Source of the DNA: Pontederia crassipes
Taxonomy: Eukaryota > Streptophyta > Magnoliopsida > Commelinales > Pontederiaceae
Direction: 5' to 3'
Length of the DNA stretch: 64,000 nucleotides
NCBI GenBank assembly: GCA_030549335.1
Contig: CM060191.1
Span: 3,291,001 to 3,355,000, forward strand
The notes under the pieces were generated by a model. The model was not told where the DNA came from. It saw only the letters and a list, made by a program, of their open reading frames with translations, and made no database searches. A program made the translations under genes and the position numbers. The first letter of the stretch is position 1. Every line of letters begins with the position of its first letter. Below, in pieces: positions 1-12,636 of this stretch.

Positions 1-54
1 GAATGTAGGCATGGTTGTGTATGGTTGTTCACATTGTGCTCCACCGACAATGAG

Positions 55-541
55 TAGGGGCGTTCAGCGGGTCGGGTCGATCCGCGAACCCGGTGACCCG
101 ACCCAAATTTGGGTCGGGTCGGATCGGTGGTCAGGTCCGACCCGACCCGACCTGAACTCGACCCGACCAAGGGTCGGGTCGGGTATTGGTTGGAATTTTT
201 CAACCCGAGTTGATCTGATTCGACCCGATTGACTTGATATTTTATTTTTTTTATTTAAACTTAAGCTTATATTTGATTTAAAAATTTTAAAAAAAGTTAA
301 AATAAAATATTATAAGTGCAGAAATAACATTAAATTCTTTAAAACTTTATTTTATGCTTTAAAATAAATATTAAATAATATTTTTATATTAAATAAATAT
401 AAAAATAGTAACAAAAAAATTTAAAAAAAATTAGGTGCCCGACTCGACCCGAACCAAATTGGATCGAATTTATGTCCCCAAATCCCCTGGACTGACCCGA
501 TCCGATCAAATCCGATCGGGTTGAGTTTGTTCACACCCCTA
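55..541. mobile_element. hAT-type MITE, GGGTCGGGTC-rich family, old copy
   Basis: The element starts TAGGGGCGTTCAGC and ends in TTCACACCCCTA, which are imperfect terminal inverted repeats of the hAT type. The left ~180 bp and the right ~100 bp are rich in GGGTCGGGTC and its complement, and the middle is AT-rich. It matches the better-preserved copy at 13937-14429 in layout and sequence. The 8 bases on each side do not match, so the target duplication has decayed or an end was trimmed. No coding capacity is seen. Confidence 0.7.
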
Positions 542-1451
542 GAGCCCAACAAGTAGTGGTGCTGCTACCGCCACCTGTCAGAGACATCATATATATGTTA
601 ATTGGAACTCTGTGTGGTGTAAGTGGACTTTTTAGCTTTCACGCGTGGCAGTGGCGTGACTGGCCAGCCACCGCCACCACCTCCCACCGTGTGTTGATTC
701 GTCTCGTTTCAGATAAAGTGATAACCGGTTTTTCTAGCTTAATTAAAATTTTGAATTTAATTTTTTTTAAGTCGGAGTCTGGACCCATATCTTGATTGGT
801 GTCATCGGGGGCAGCATATGGACAAATGAGATTTTCAACGAAAATTTTTATATTCATAAAATTCGAACTCGACATCTTTACGTAAGCGATGAGAAGCTAT
901 TATCCACTCCTTTCAAACTTATATGGTTAGGATAAGTTTTATTGTTATTAATTAATAAAAGATGCATTGAACAGTAAAAAAACAAATATAAATTTCTCAT
1001 AAAAATAATAAAAAAGGTACCGCAATCACCATGCTTTAAAATAATAAAAGAAATTAAACAAATTCTTTTGGGAAAAGAAATAGAATTGACTATGAAAATT
1101 TTCTTTAATATACCTCAAAATATTTTCACGAAATTCGACGCTCGTTGCGTTAATACTACGTATGTACGGTACAAAACATTTATGTGAATCCATAACTTAT
1201 CTTGCGTACTTAAATCTGAACTTTAGTCGTCAAATTTTAATCCATGATTGAGATTTTAAATTTTGATATTTCATGGTATGATCTTGAAATCTTTGGCATG
1301 ACATAAATAAATCTTTAAGAAAAAAAGAGGGCTTTTTTATTAGCCTGTTTTCGATCGAATAGCAGAGTTAGAATTTTGAATTGATGATATAAACACAGAA
1401 AAAGAAAAAAAAGAACAAAAAAAATCTGTAACAGAGTTGGTTATATGTATT
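542..1451. other. Intergenic DNA with a copy of the array-unit spacer
   Basis: No gene is seen. From about 990 to 1447 the DNA matches spacer copies at 17490-17800, 21290-21840, 30280-30680 and 36770-36925. Shared landmarks are the phrase TTTATGTGAATCCATAACTTATC and a run around 'cgaatagcagagttagaa'. In the other units this spacer lies 3' of a minus-strand RALF-like gene, so here it belongs with the gene at 6057-6395 and is cut off from it by the CACTA insertion that follows. Confidence 0.65.
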
Positions 1452-2055
1452 TACTACGTAAAAAGCCAATAATAGACGGATTTTTCAACGGATAGCATTT
1501 GCGCGAAAACTACGCGTCGCAAACTATTTTCGACGGTTATCTCACAACCGTCGAAATGTTCGACATCCCAGTTGGCAGGTTGAGCAGTCGAACAATGAAG
1601 AGTTGAGACGGTTTTGGTCGACGATATGTATCGACGGTTTGAGCTGTCGATACTATCGACGATTCTAATCGTCAAAATTTACATCGACGGTTTGAGCCGT
1701 CGATAACACCGTTGAGTTTCGATGGCTGAAATCGTCGTTAAGTTTCGACGATTAAAACTGTCGATACTTATCGATGGGTTCGACCATTTATAAATTTTGA
1801 CAATTCAAACCATCGATTATCGACGGTTTCAATCGTCGATTATGATACTACCGACGGTTTGAACCGTCGGTACCAATTTAAAAAAAATCAACACAAACGA
1901 ATTAAATGAATTAAGTAATTAATTAAATAAAAAACATAATAAATAATTTATGTTCAAATGACCAAATTGAAATTGAATATCACGCATAACGTCAAATGTC
2001 AATACAATATCGTCAAATGTCCAAACGTCAAATACAATACCTAGAAGCTACAATA

Positions 2056-2330
2056 CTACATTGTCGTCGTCGTCGTCGAACTCGTCATGCATCATTTGCT
2101 TCATCTCTTTCTTCATTTCACGCTCACGTTCTTCGAACTCTTTTCTGAGTTCTTGCGTAACCTCCTGCCTGATCTTTTGTTGAACATCGGATAAACGTTA
2201 TTCCCATATATTGTCAAACATTTGTTGCACACCTTGACTCGGGGAACCTGATACCGATTTATGACCATATTCAATATTTGCACTATTAACAGATGATCCG
2301 AGGTCGTATATTTCATGTCCAAAGTTGTCG
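2056..2330 (-). pseudogene. CACTA TNPA-like protein, C-terminal remnant
   Basis: Read on the minus strand this encodes a charged stretch with EFEERERE and KKEMKQMM motifs followed by a run of aspartates. That is the coiled-coil C-terminus typical of the second protein of plant CACTA elements (Ptta/En/Spm type), which binds subterminal repeats. A matching remnant is at 50920-51170 in the third CACTA element. No intact frame remains. Confidence 0.5.
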
Positions 2331-2639
2331 AGGGGTCAGCGGTGTGGTCCCCTCCTGCGTGGCTTGCGTAATGTGCTCGACTTCTCTTATTTTGTAAGCC
2401 TCTTGAAATTTAAAAAAAAACATGAACTATATTATTTAAAACGTCGAATTTACTATCTTATGTTATGTAACCATCCTGAAATTGAAAAAAAACACACCAA
2501 ATATATTTACTTACATATGTCTCTCGAGCAAACGTTGAAACCCATTCTTTATTTTTCTTCTGATGAGTTCTGAGAAATATTTCGTCATGAGCCCGTCTCT
2601 TTCTCCTGTAGTGAAAAATGTCAAATAATGTATATTATT

Positions 2640-3340
2640 TTTTGAAATATAATAATGTATTCAAAGACTTTATCATTCTTTTCACAATCGTGCTCGTGGA
2701 TGCACATCCACCCGAATGCAAGCATGCGCCCTGGTCGAACTCTCGACTTGACTTCGCATTTAGATTTGTACTCATCGGTAGATCACTTTCGTAGCAATTC
2801 GATCCAAAACATGCTTGTAAAATATTATGATATACTTCCAGATTCAACATTCTAACAACAAATGATAGATGATAGTTCCGAATGACACCCGATCCATAAG
2901 GGTTGGCTCGAAGCGTTTAGCAACTCAAAAAAATCTTTTGCTTCTGGATTTGGTGTCTCTTCGTATTGTTCAAATCCTATGTTCACATTGCAGCTGCGTC
3001 ATAAACTAGTTATTCGTATTACGAATTAAATCTTTCATGAGAATCGACATGATGAAGACCTTGATTTGGCACGCTTATTGATGGTGCTCCTTCACCGAAA
3101 TCATTCCATTGCCAATAATTTGGTTTGAAACCATTTCTATACAAGTGAACCTTAACTATCTCTAACATTTGCAATTTTGTGCTAAGACACTTCAAACAAG
3201 GATACCTAATTGTTCCTTCCCGTTGAAATTACAAAGATTTATAAGTCACACTAGTGTAATATTCAACGTCATCTATGAATTCTTGTGTCAAACCTCTACG
3301 GCCGAAATTATTTCTATTGTACATCCATCGACGATCCTTC
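2640..3340 (-). pseudogene. CACTA TNP2-like transposase, N-terminal fragment
   Basis: The minus strand shows, from right to left, the start of a plant CACTA transposase: a GLTQEFIDDV-like transposase-associated segment, then a cysteine-containing IRYPCLKC motif, then a divergent middle. It aligns by eye, segment for segment, with the better copy at 51720-52946. Stops and frameshifts interrupt it, and the catalytic region is absent. It cannot encode a transposase. Confidence 0.65.
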
Positions 3341-4044
3341 AAATACAACATAATTTCTGCATCATTTGTAGGTTATACTAATTAATTTTTAAAATTTTAG
3401 AATAAGAGACATATCATACTTTAATCATGACACTTGTTTAATTTGGAGACACGAAGAATATGTAATAAAAATGCTAAATAAATTTAAATAAACAATCGCT
3501 AAAAGGTTCACATATTAAATTCTAAATAAAATATCAAAGAAACATCATAAACAACTAATTAGAACTAATTTGCACTCTAAATAAAATACATAATTAGAAT
3601 ACGTAATATCAAACAAACACCACATAATTCTAAGTAATCATATTTGCACTCTAAAATAACAAATTAGAACTAATGAATGAAATTTAAAATAAGGAATTTA
3701 AAAATATTTCGTATTTCATAACTATTACAATAAATAGAATTCATATTTCCTTGTCAACACATATGAGTAGTAATGACTTAAAAATAAATAACTTACGTCG
3801 TTTGGAGTGACAGAGACAATAAAATAATTATAATAACCTGCATATAAATTAAAATAAGACAACAAAAAAATATAATCTCCAAATTTATGAAACACTCAAT
3901 TTATGCATTCTTACATTTTTAAAGTTGTCGAAAGGAGAAACCTCACAATGCTTTTCAAGCAAGAAAACAATACATGAAATAATGCATACATTAACATGAG
4001 CGTACATTAACATACATGAAAGAAAAAAAATACACTGCACAAAG

Positions 4045-4450
4045 TTGTTTCCAGCCGGAATTCGCCACCTCCGGATCTGGTCTATGTCGGTCTCCGCCGC
4101 GGAACTGTCTGGCGTGGCCGCATCTGATCTGGCCGCCACGGTCGGATGGATCGGGCGGATCGAACACTGGAACGAACGACGGCGTGGGCAAGGGCGGAGG
4201 GGAGAGGCCGAAGGATGGGGGGAACCTACCTACGCCGGAGCCGAATGAACGCAGAGGCGGTGGCGGGTCACACAGGCAGCGAGCGGCGGCTCGCTCAGGA
4301 GGCGGCGGGCGGCGGGCGGCGGCTCGCTCAGGCGGCGGCGGGTCACGCGCGTAGGTGGCGACGGGTCGGGCAGGCGGCGGCGGGTCTCACAGGCGGCGGT
4401 GGAGCACAGGACTGCAAAGGCCGGATCGGAGGTCATCGTCGGACCGAAGC
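4045..4450. repeat. GC-rich CGGCGG block inside CACTA 1
   Basis: This is a sharply GC-rich stretch of repeated GGCGGCGGG and GGCTCGCTCAGG units in AT-rich surroundings. The third CACTA element has a GC-rich minisatellite at the matching internal position (53728-54030), upstream of its minus-strand genes, so this is probably the element's leader or promoter region. Open frames across it are low-complexity on both strands and are not taken as genes. Confidence 0.6.
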
Positions 4451-4599
4451 AAACGATCGGGAGGGAAATCGAAAAAAGTGACAGAAGGGTTGGATATTTA
4501 TAGAGCCCATTTTCGATGGTCAAAACCGGTTGAAATATAGGTAAATAATATAAAATATTAATTCAAATTTGGATGGCCCATACCGCTGAACGTTTTTGC

Positions 4600-5112
4600 T
4601 ATTGATTGATCCGATCTTCTACCTGATCCCCTTCATTGATTCATGGCATTATTGATTATTGAGCTTTCTTATATTGTCCTGTCCTGTGCACTATTTATTA
4701 TTATTCCTTATTGATTATTGATTATTAATTTTTGAGCACTATTGATCTATTTATTGTTATGGTCAGACCCTATTTATCGAGTATTTTTATACTCATGGGT
4801 TTTTCCCTACATCTAGATTCATGCAGGTGAGATGATAAAAGATGGTGATGCAGATGATCAGACTCAGTGACAGAGATGTTGCACATGATGTAGAATTTAA
4901 TCCTACTAGATTATTGGATTAGCTTTTATTTTTTGCATATTTAGTATGGTGGAAGTCATGGACGTATCCAGCTCCTTGATATTATATTGTTAGGCGATCT
5001 TATTTCCGCATTTATAGAGTTTATTTTCTGCAAAATTTATTTACATAGAATTGCGTAATACCTTTGAAATGATTATGAGCACGTGATAGTCATGTGGGTC
5101 TTCAAGGGATCC
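4600..5112. repeat. Decayed fragment of the 2.5-kb LTR family, nested in CACTA 1
   Basis: This stretch matches about 45780-46370 of the solo LTR at 43893-46381 in the same orientation. Shared blocks include GTATTTTTATACTCATGG, GCAGGTGAGATGAT, GACAGAGATGTTGCACATG and GAGCACGTGATAGTCATGTGG. It lacks the outer LTR end, so it is truncated. It is more diverged than the two complete copies in this window. Confidence 0.65.
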
Positions 5113-6056
5113 ATTCAGCTGTCGTCCAACCAAAATAGCTCCTTGTTGAACTCAACCGGAAGAAAAAATAGCAACAGCGGCATCAGCATCAGCAATGGAC
5201 GCAGCAGCACGATGGTTCCACAAACCGTCTTCTAACCGACGCATAATATAAAATTATATATCATGTGAAATAGAAATATAAATTACATATCTTCCATTTC
5301 GACGGTCGAATTCGTCGAAACAAATATAAATTATATATAAGATGAGTTCAAATTCTGACGGTTCTAACCGTTGAAAGTTTCGGCGATTCATTAAACCCTC
5401 GCAACTTCCGATGATCAAAACCGTCGAAAGTAAAAACAATAGATAAATAAATAAGTGTTGCTACCGTTAACATATTTCGACAGCTAAGATTCGATGGGTA
5501 CCGGAATCGTCGAAACTTTCGACGGTCAGAGTTGTCGAAAGACCACGCAAAAAACTAATGACCCTCGTCTACTGTCTTCGACAATTATGAGCATCGAAAA
5601 TTGCAACGGATATTTCGACGATTTGTAAATCATCATAAGTTTAGATGGCCCAAACCGTAAAAAATTTCTTCGATCATAATTACAACGGATATTTCGATTC
5701 TTTGGAAAATCCTTCGGCACTTTAGACGGAGTTTGGCCCGTCGAAAAAAACCATCGGAAATTATTGGTATTGAGGACAAAGCAATACATGATCAGAGTGC
5801 ATAGAGCCATTGATCAAATGCAGCTAAGCATATATATATGGTGCAAAGTACAATAATCTGTAATGATCCTTCAACAATGGCAGTACAACTAAGGAGACGT
5901 TTCATATTACAAGCCACCATAGAGTGGAAAACAACATGCCATCCTATATATATAAAGCAGAAACTTTTAAATTTGACAATTTAGAAATCGAAGAACACAG
6001 CAATCAATACTTTTGCAGCCATAAAACGACGCCATTCGCCTGGTCCGTCACCAAGA

Positions 6057-6395
6057 TCAATTAGGCTTACAGTTGTAAATGGTGAGGCAGCCACGGGTGT
6101 AAGGATTCCCGGATTTGCCGTTCCCTCCCGCCTGTTTATTCGGGTCCAGGCTCCCGTACCCTAGATCTCCGGACTGGTAGAGGAACCTCCTGGCGGTCTC
6201 CGACGGCAGCGCCCGCTCCTCGTCATCAACCTCCACCACAAGGGACGGCGACCATTGCCCAACGGAATCATTCTGCAATCGTTGCTCCATCACCAGCAGA
6301 GCTCGTTCCCCACCATCCTCACCACCAGCAGCAGCAGTAGAGGCAAAGATGGCAATCATAATAACTAGGAAGGCAAGACAGAGCCTGAACCACAT
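6057..6395 (-). CDS. RALF-like secreted peptide precursor, two-cysteine type (copy 1)
   Basis: A 112-residue prepropeptide of the rapid alkalinization factor family, whose mature peptides are extracellular signals sensed by FERONIA-type receptor kinases. Seen here: a hydrophobic signal peptide (about residues 1-23), an acidic propeptide, PSETARRFL (residues 64-72) at the place of the RRxL motif cut by the subtilase S1P, YGSL (80-83) in place of YISY-GAL, and PYTRGC-x5-C with cysteines 103 and 109. The first cysteine pair of canonical RALFs is missing, so at most one disulfide can form. The start is the only ATG that gives a full signal peptide. The 5' leader carries CTCGATCGATCTCCCTGTG, shared with other copies. 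Family assignment is strong; activity and receptor are inferred. Confidence 0.82.
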   Translation of the reverse strand: MWFRLCLAFLVIMIAIFASTAAAGGEDGGERALLVMEQRLQNDSVGQWSPSLVVEVDDEERALPSETARRFLYQSGDLGYGSLDPNKQAGGNGKSGNPYTRGCLTIYNCKPN

Positions 6396-6648
6396 GACCT
6401 CCCACTCTCCTCCCTCTTGTTGTTGTTGTATCGGCAGCTCGATCGATCTCCCTGTGCAGCTGCAGACTGCGACTGAACTGCCATAAATAAATAGTTGCAG
6501 TAATTCCAGCTCTGGGTCTGGGGACAGGCAATGCGATATTAATTCCTACCTCTCTTGGTGGTTTCCTCGAGGGACCTACTCGCTCTGGCTTCGTATGATC
6601 GTAGGATCCACTCATGGAACTATCAATCTGCCCAACTTTTACCTCCAA

Positions 6649-8860
6649 GCAATTAATTCTGTCTTTTCTTTTCCATTTAATGCACGTCCAGCGCCACCAG
6701 CTACGTACGGGACCAATATTGGAAGTTTGGAGGGGATGAATGAAAAATAAAATAAAATATTTATTATTTTAGGACTAATTTAATATTTTTTTAACAAAAA
6801 AAAAAGATCTCAATTTATATCTTAATGAGGGTAGCTTCAATTGCTTATATGATAGCAAATAAATCTCTGAATTATTTACTTGTACACATTATTACCCAAT
6901 TTAAATCGATGGGCATCATGTAATCATTTTTGGTTCAAGTATTCACCTCGGGATATCTTTCATTTTTTTTTATACTTAATTGAACTCCTCTGGAGCATTC
7001 ACTGATAAATAAGCATTTTACTTTTTTTTAAAGAAAAATATCCACATTTTTTTTAAATAAAGATCAAATCATTTAAATAGTTACAATGAAGCAAACTAAA
7101 AAATTATGAAATGTATAATGAATGTGTTGCATCAATTGCTTATGTGCCATGGTCCTTGTGACGGCCTACTTAGTATCACTCATCAAGAGATTAATATTTT
7201 TTTATACACTTCTTCCTTCAGGAATTATTTGATAAATAATTAATGAAGTGGCAAAATGAATGATAGAATGGTGAAATATGTTATGTTTGAATAATAAATT
7301 ATAAAAAAATATGGAATGGAACAATGAAAGATTTATTTGTATAAAAGTCATTTCTACTCCTCGATATATATATATATATATATATTAAATCATTTATAAT
7401 ATTTAATTGTTAATAAAAATTTATTATATAGTTCTTTATCGTTTTATTTTATTCTTTTTATATTTCTTTTTTGACCTATTTTTTCTTACTTTTCTCTAAT
7501 TTATTTTTCTATAATTATTTTATTCATCTATTTTAAAAGTTAAAAATGAAAGACAAATATAAATAAAAAATATTTTATCGTAATATTTATTTACGAATAC
7601 TAAAGAGAGGAGAGGCTAATGAAAAAGAAAAGAAAAGAGAAAGGAAGAGAGAAATAGAAGAGAGTGTTAATGTGATCTATAATTAGTGAAATGAGAAATA
7701 AGATATTAAAAGAGCTTAGCTAATTCATGTCGTCCCTCTTAATTAATGTAAAATAATTATTCAAATAAGATTCACAATCTCATATTCTACCTCACCTCTC
7801 AAAATTAATTTTCAATCCAAATAAGTCCTGAGTTTTTTGATAAATTTTATTAATATATGTTCGGAACTCCAGCACCTTATTCATTTAATTTAATGGTTCA
7901 GCCCTCGATCGTTTTATTTAAGAATACTTTACAAGAATCGATAACTACTTATAACAAACAATCTTTAAAAGGACAAGAATTACTTCTAAAAATTTAAACA
8001 ATAATCAATCAAGCACAATCCTTACCTATAGATCATTATAGTAGTTTACTAATTTTTATTATTGTAATAATTGACGATTTTAAGAATAAATATAAGTTTA
8101 AAATTAAGAAAACACAACTAAAATAAATAATTTCACAATTAATGAATATGGATATTCTTTAACAACGTAAGTAATTTAATACAAAATAATTATTAACGTT
8201 ACTATTTACGGGTGAAAATAGTTAGATTATCGAGTTAGAATTTGTTCTAACCTGAATATTCAATTCATTTCTTCAAAATTAAATTTAAATTCGACTCTCA
8301 AACCTTTTGAGTGGTTTGACATGTCTGCTAACTAGGCTGTGAAAACAACTCGGTCTATTATTAATTTCAAATCTAATTACATTGGCACAATACCAGAGTT
8401 TGTGCTCAGCGAGTAGTTCCTGAGAGTTAATAATTTCACGTCTATTTTTTTTTTAAATTATCATTTGCTTAGGATATAATCTTCTTCCTCATCCTTTTTC
8501 ATATTTTTTTAGGAGATTTTCGATATTTAGGATTATTAACATCTGACTAAATTCTTTTTTTATTTTGAATTGGTGAAATACTAATAACTCTAAACACCAC
8601 CTTCATATGGGCATAAAAAAACACTGTCAATCGACCAATCGCACTTGTGGATCGGCAGATCAAATTAAAACCGCCTATCATAGATCAAATTAAGATCAAA
8701 GTATATTTTATTTTATTGGGTAGGTAGGCCAATAGAATAACATAAGATGAATGTTAGTCGCATGATGGTAATGTATAAATATTAGTTAGATATTTTTTTA
8801 ATGTTATCCATACCTTTTCTTTGTTGCATTGCTTCTATATTAACATTCTGACGTCAACTG
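6649..8860. other. AT-rich upstream spacer of RALF-like copy 1
   Basis: No gene is seen. About 6930-7130 and 7860-8320 match 32900-33080 and 33220-34290, upstream of RALF-like copy 4, so this is duplicated array spacer. The middle (about 7220-7830) is absent from the other copy. It begins TTCAGGAATTATTTG and ends CAAATAAGTCCTGA, a possible MITE with short inverted ends. An (AT)n run lies at about 7364-7384. Confidence 0.5.
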
Positions 8861-8864
8861 TACG

Positions 8865-9006
8865 ACTACAAGAAAATTGATCATAAGTAACGTTTGAAAA
8901 TTTTACAAGTGTCACTAGAAGCTAAAAGTATTAGTTATGTTTAATTAAACGAATCAACTAAATGTCATTTCCCCCTTGCATTAGCGATCCAATGGTGTCC
9001 GGTCTC

Positions 9007-9062
<56 letters not shown>

Positions 9063-10101
9063 GCCTCATTCTCTCTCATCTCACCACTTGATCTATCCTC
9101 GACGTGAACTGTGCCTCCAGATCGTGCCTTATCCGGGGACTGCTCGATCCTCGCCGCTGCAACTGGATCCTCGATGCTGTCAGACGCTCGATACTCGATT
9201 CCTAAATCCTCGATGGTGCAACGATACCACCCAATCGATCGACTGCTGCCTAATTTCTCGACCGCCAAGTTGAAATGTCGCTTGCCGAGCGAAGACAAAT
9301 AGCATCCTATGAAATATGTGATCATATATTTGAACAAGAGAAGACCAAGAAAACAAAAGCAAAAGGAGCAAGGAGCACTATGCAGTGTCCTTTTGTAGTT
9401 TACTCATTTGTATGTTGACACAGAATGCTAATATATAAAGTTAATTATTTTAAATTTCTTGTCATGATAAATTTGATTATGTTGAAATGGTGAGTTCCAT
9501 TTTTTTTTAAAAAAAAATTGAATGTAAATGATTTGATTTTATGTGAAATGAATTTGCATTTTAGTTTTAGAAATGTCTCTTAATGTAATTGCTTGAATGT
9601 CAAATGACTATTGATTTTAATTAATTTATTATCAAAGATAAAAAAAGGAAAAAATAACTTTTAGTGACATGTGATGTTATTAAAGTGATCTTTTTGTAAC
9701 ATTTAGATGCTACAAAAGGTAATTTTGAGACGATTAAATGTTATAAAATGACTAATTTTATGATATTTAAACATTACAAAAATTTATTTTTTGTAGCATT
9801 TAAACGTTACCACAAAAAAGCCTTTTTGACGATTAATTGTCACTAATAATCAAAGTTTGGTAATGTTTAAGTGTTATTAATAATTAGTTTTGGTAATGTT
9901 TAAGTGTTACTAAATAGCACCTTTTATGTAACTTTTAGGCCTAACCAAAAGATACATTTTTGGTAACGTTTATATCTTTTGTATCGTTTATGAAATAAAT
10001 GTTATTAGTACTTTTTGTAACAGACTTGTTCTGACGTGTATAAAGTAACGTTTAATAAACGCTACTAACAATTTTAAGTTATATTTAACATAATTTTAGT
10101 G
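8865..10101. mobile_element. Probable non-autonomous CACTA-like element of a second family
   Basis: The left end, GACTACAAGAAAATTGA, resembles a CACTACAAGAAAA terminus and the right end is AATTTTAGTG. Between about 9660 and 10090 a different palindromic motif recurs (forms of GTAACGTTTAAACGTTAC, often split or mutated), which is how CACTA subterminal arrays look. No transposase is visible and no clear 3-bp target duplication was found, so class and exact ends are tentative. Confidence 0.4.
9009..9061. repeat. (CT)n microsatellite
   Basis: About 26 uninterrupted CT dinucleotides. Confidence 0.95.
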
Positions 10102-10389
10102 TGACCAGCTTTATTATTAATTTTTATATAAGCACCATTTACATTTTATTCCCTTTGCAGGGAAGCCTATCTCATTTCTAGAAGAAACTTACCTACTTTT
10201 CATCTTAAATTGATCGATCTCCTCACGTGATTTTTTTTTTTCAACTCGCGATTTTTTAATTAATAATTATGTGCACTTTTTATAGTTTAGAGAATAATCC
10301 ACCGTCGACTTCGTAAGAGATCGTTATGCGTCGGATACTTACAATGACAAGTAAGATTTTTTTTAAAAAAAAATTGTACGAATTTGAAA

Positions 10390-10619
10390 TATTACTTAAA
10401 CGAGGAAGAGTTAGATCAACCTTTGTTGGTATCTCCTCCGGTGATATTATTATCCTTTTTTGGTAGGTACCATGTCAAATCGTCTGCTACGTATTATGAC
10501 GCGTTGCGTAACTCATTTGCACCGCTTGTTGCCTCGCAGCTCTTGCATTGGGCAGATCTGCAATAATGCATGCATGTGCCCCCATCAATTTGTTGACGAC
10601 AGACAAGACCGCGTACGTA
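10390..10619 (+). promoter_or_regulatory. Distal promoter segment of plus-strand RALF-like gene A, displaced by a retrotransposon
   Basis: This stretch matches 19995-20160 and 26740-26900, upstream of the other two plus-strand copies. Shared landmarks are CTCCTCCGGTGATATTATTA, a CTCTTGC-CAGATCTGCA segment and the RY-type motif CATGCATG (10569-10576). It stops at 10619, where the gypsy LTR begins, and the matching downstream promoter resumes at 16681. The promoter of the gene at 16997-17353 is therefore split by about 6 kb. Confidence 0.7.
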
Positions 10620-11130
10620 TGTCCCGGGGCTTTTCCCGGGACAACTTTATGTAATTTTTTTCTTTTTCAATTCATTTTTATACTTAGTTTATTTTTTAAA
10701 TGTGATAGTGACAGTTTTATAATTTTGCACTCTTAAAAAGTGCACCTCTTGACTTGTCCTCCACATCACACGTCACATATGGACCTCACGAGCCTGCGGT
10801 ATAGTAAGTGGAGATCAGCTAGTGCTCCATCAAGCTTTGTAATTATCTCTATTTTCTCAACAAAGATTTTAAGCTTCCCTAGCGTAGGGTGGCAATCCAC
10901 AAAAGAGTGTCTCAAAGTATTCCAAGAGATCGAGCGTTCCGCTGAGGTGCCCGTTCATTTACGAACGCCTCCACCGAAGAAGCGGCCGCTCGAGATCGAG
11001 CGTTCCAAAAACTGTGGCATTCGAAAAGTGGCATAAGCAAGCTTCCGCAAAGCATTCAAAAGAACTCGCCTAGACGTTGGGCACGACTAGGCGCCGCACG
11101 GGTCATCGAGCGAAAAATGACCCCGTGATA
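10620..11130 (+). repeat. 5' LTR of the gypsy element
   Basis: Starts TGTCCCGGGGCTTTTCCCGG and matches 16147-16681, including AAGAAGCGGCCGCTCGAGAT and the end region AGCGAAAAATGAC. The downstream boundary is set by the primer-binding site a few bases later. Confidence 0.85.
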
Positions 11131-11167
11131 AGTTGGTATTAGAGCAGCGTTTCTGGGACCGCTCAAG

Positions 11168-12530
11168 TTGGCGTTCGGCGATCAAGAAGAAATGACGTCG
11201 AATTCGATAATAATGAATGAACCCATCGCACCGAAGAAGGGCCGCCTCGAGCGAGGGCGCGCCCGCTCGAAGGACGTCTTGTCCGCCTTCGAGCAACGCC
11301 TCGGCCAATTCCAATTGGACGTGGGCGAGATGCAAGATCAACTCGCAACGCACGAACCAACTCGCAACGCACGAACAGAAGTTGAAGAAGATCTCGCAAC
11401 GGTGCGGGACGAGATGACGCCGTTGTATACGTGGCGGGAGTCCATGGAGGCGACGATTATGAACATGCGAGAGACCTTGGATAATGGTCTTTCAAACATG
11501 CGGTTCGAAATGGAGCAAGAGTTCAATACCATGCGGAAAGAACTCAAGCGACGCTATGAAGACGGGCGGCGTCCCGAGACGTCCGCCCCGCATGAGGCAA
11601 GGATTGATGTGCCGAAGGCACGGCCCTACAAAGGCGAGCGATCGACGAAGGAGATTAGTGACTTTCTGTGGAATGTCCGAAGGTACATGGAGGCCTTGGA
11701 CGTAACGTCCGAAGCGAGGATGGTGAAGACCGCATCCTTCTACTTGCAAAATGCGGCGAGTCTATGGTGGCGGTGCCATTGCGACGATGTGGGACGTGGC
11801 AACGTTGAGCCCATTGATAGGTGGGACGACTTCAAGAGACAGCTGACGAATTACTTCTGCCCCGTCAAATCGGGATTGGAGGTCAAGATTGCGTTGTTCA
11901 ACATTTGCCAAAAGGACACGTTGAAGGAGTACGTGAAAGAATTCACCGAGCTCCGCCTACAGAACTCTCAGGTGGACGAAGACCATTGTTGGCAGTCTTC
12001 GTAAAGGGTTTGAAGCCATGGGCTAGGACGGAGTTGGAGCGACAAGATTGCCCCAACCTCCGTTCGCTAGTCGCTACTGTTGAGTCGCTCGTAGAGTATG
12101 CCAAAATGAACGCTCCACCACCAAAGCCCTCGAGCAAGGACAATGGTGGGGGAGAGAAGCCAAAGTCGCAAGGAGGCAAGTCGCACTATGAAGACAAAGA
12201 AAGGGACATCAAGACAGGAGGCCCAACAATGATAGATTCAAGAGGGATGGAAAGCCACCAAAGCCATGCTACATTTGCAAGGGTCCACATTGTCCGCAAA
12301 AGGCGACGGTCAACGCCATGTATTGCCCCGACGAGAAGGAGAAGGAGGAGCGTGTCTCAGTTCGATGCACGTCCTCAGCGCCATCAACGTCTCGAAGGTC
12401 CTTCATCGGCCGCTCAATTTTATGCGGACATTGAGTTGAACGGGCAAGTCTTCAACGCCCTCATCGACACGGGAGCATCGGAGTTGTTCGTGTCAGAAGT
12501 GACCGTCAAAAAGTTGAAGCTACCACTGTA
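11168..12530 (+). pseudogene. Gypsy gag-protease region
   Basis: The first frame (to 12004) encodes a coiled coil followed by a retrotransposon gag core. A frame change near 11990 is needed to continue into a partial zinc-knuckle (CYICKGPHC, about 12270) and an aspartic protease with the active-site motif LIDTGAS (about 12460-12480). The frame ends at a stop at 12529. It would make capsid and protease for the element, but cannot do so in one frame. Confidence 0.75.
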
Positions 12531-12636
12531 GAAGACTAATGCTACGTTCAAGACGGTGAATGCGAAATTTATCTCGACCACAGAAATTACTCCAGGAGTG
12601 AAGGTTTGCATCGGCTAGTGGTCGAGAAACTTCGAC

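Larger units (their letters stand above)
1452..5763 (-). mobile_element. CACTA (En/Spm-like) element 1, degenerate
   Basis: The left end reads TACTACGTAAAAA, a decayed form of the CACTACAAGAAAA terminus. Subterminal arrays of the palindromic motif CGACGGTTTNAACCGTCG fill about 1480-1885 and 5275-5760, in many mutated copies. The interior holds minus-strand remnants of two transposon proteins and a GC-rich block (4045-4450). The right terminal repeat is gone: the CGACGGTT array runs straight back into array-unit spacer DNA near 5763. Comparison with the spacer at 21800-21850 places the insertion between 'ttatatg' and 'attattg'. It belongs to the same family as the element at 49420-54911. Confidence 0.75.

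Noticed and set aside
1480..1885. Regularly spaced short palindromes that might suggest a CRISPR array
   Set aside because: The units are mutated, variably spaced and occur at both ends of elements with CACTA termini. This is plant transposon DNA.
4016..4523. Overlapping frames on both strands in the GC block of CACTA 1
   Set aside because: Low-complexity products of a GC-rich repeat, with no preference for one frame.
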